Source of the DNA: Rhizobium leguminosarum
GTDB lineage: Bacteria > Pseudomonadota > Alphaproteobacteria > Rhizobiales > Rhizobiaceae
NCBI RefSeq assembly: GCF_004123835.1
Contig: NZ_MZMU01000025.1
Span: 110,448-174,447 of the forward strand
Reading direction: 5' to 3'
Length of the DNA: 64,000 nucleotides
The number at the start of each line of letters is the position of its first letter. Positions within the stretch are counted from its first letter, which is position 1. Below the pieces are notes generated by a model, which was not told the DNA's origin, searched no databases, and saw only the letters and a program-made list of their open reading frames with translations. Positions 63,892 to 64,000 of this stretch are shown here, piece after piece. Position numbers and translations under genes: made by a program.

Positions 63892-64000
63892 TGTCCATTC
63901 GGAGCGGATTTAGGAGACTGGAGTTACCACACCTCAGTTTTCCAGGATCACTCCGAATGAACATCCATAAGAATGCCCGACTGACACCGTTGCGTCGAGA
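63892..64000 (+). mobile_element. Left end of an IS481-type insertion sequence (partial)
   Basis: The sequence TGTCCATTCGGAGCGG at 63892 has the look of a terminal inverted repeat, and 65 bases later a transposase start is found. The boundary is approximate because the right end and target duplication lie outside the window. It is 20 bases after the exporter gene stop. Confidence 0.6.
63957..64000 (+). CDS. IS481 family transposase, N-terminal fragment (cut by window)
   Basis: Only 14 codons are visible, MNIHKNARLTPLRR, which is the usual opening of IS481-type DDE transposases (helix-turn-helix and rve integrase domain would follow). The reading frame continues beyond the window, so completeness cannot be judged. 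Confidence 0.7.
   Translation, partial: MNIHKNARLTPLRR

Overview
The window looks like a piece of the main chromosome of a Rhizobium of the R. leguminosarum/R. etli type. The GC content is high, protein sequences are typically rhizobial, short palindromic repeats sit between genes, and housekeeping genes (polA, dapB, gpmA, tRNA-Ser) lie among catabolic and transport operons. No CRISPR array, rRNA or prophage was seen. An IS481-type insertion sequence begins at the right edge.

Layout. 1-7.5 kb: the end of a c-di-GMP phosphodiesterase, a MarR regulator, a probable small RNA on the minus strand (matching what I recall of the alpha-r7 family), polA, and an FtsK translocase without membrane anchor. 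7.5-21 kb: grpB, then a complete minus-strand carbon-phosphorus lyase region (phnG-H-I-J-K-L, a hexapeptide acetyltransferase, phnC-D-E1-E2, a DUF1045 protein of 2H-phosphoesterase type, phnM, phnN), with the GntR regulator phnF divergent at its head. The phnG/phnF gap holds a candidate Pho box and a candidate PhnF operator. No phnP is present; the 2H protein is the best local candidate to replace it. 21-27 kb: gpmA, dapB, an MsbA-type ABC exporter, glucokinase, methylglyoxal synthase and the murein endopeptidase MepA.

27-37 kb: a yejABEF-type peptide importer with a two-gene PIN-domain toxin/antitoxin-like pair spliced between yejE and yejF, then a GhrA-type reductase, a one-pass membrane protein and pncB. 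37-40 kb: an accessory-looking patch of small genes (an RMF/CrpP-like protein, a KTSC protein, a membrane protein with an unclear 5' end), AT-rich non-coding DNA, and tRNA-Ser(GGA). 40-52 kb: a nucleoside uptake and salvage region: BMP-family binding protein, ATPase, two permeases, cdd, purine nucleoside phosphorylase, deoC, deoA on the plus strand, and upp, add, deoB on the minus strand. Together these import nucleosides, release the bases and send (deoxy)ribose phosphate to central metabolism.

52-63 kb: a Flp/Tad pilus locus. Two TadE-like pseudopilin genes and a stand-alone secretin-N-terminal-like gene are on the minus strand; flp, cpaA, cpaB-C-D-E-F, tadB and tadC are on the plus strand. 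A perfect TTAA-N7-TTAAC CtrA box precedes cpaB, and a repeat-derived hairpin overlaps the proposed start codon of cpaF. A LysE/RhtB exporter and the IS element close the window.

Three themes recur: substrate-binding-protein genes (phnD, bmp) are followed by intrinsic terminators inside their operons; translational coupling by ATGA/TGATG overlaps is common; and at least two families of intergenic palindromes are scattered through the window. All calls come from reading the sequence; no database search was run.
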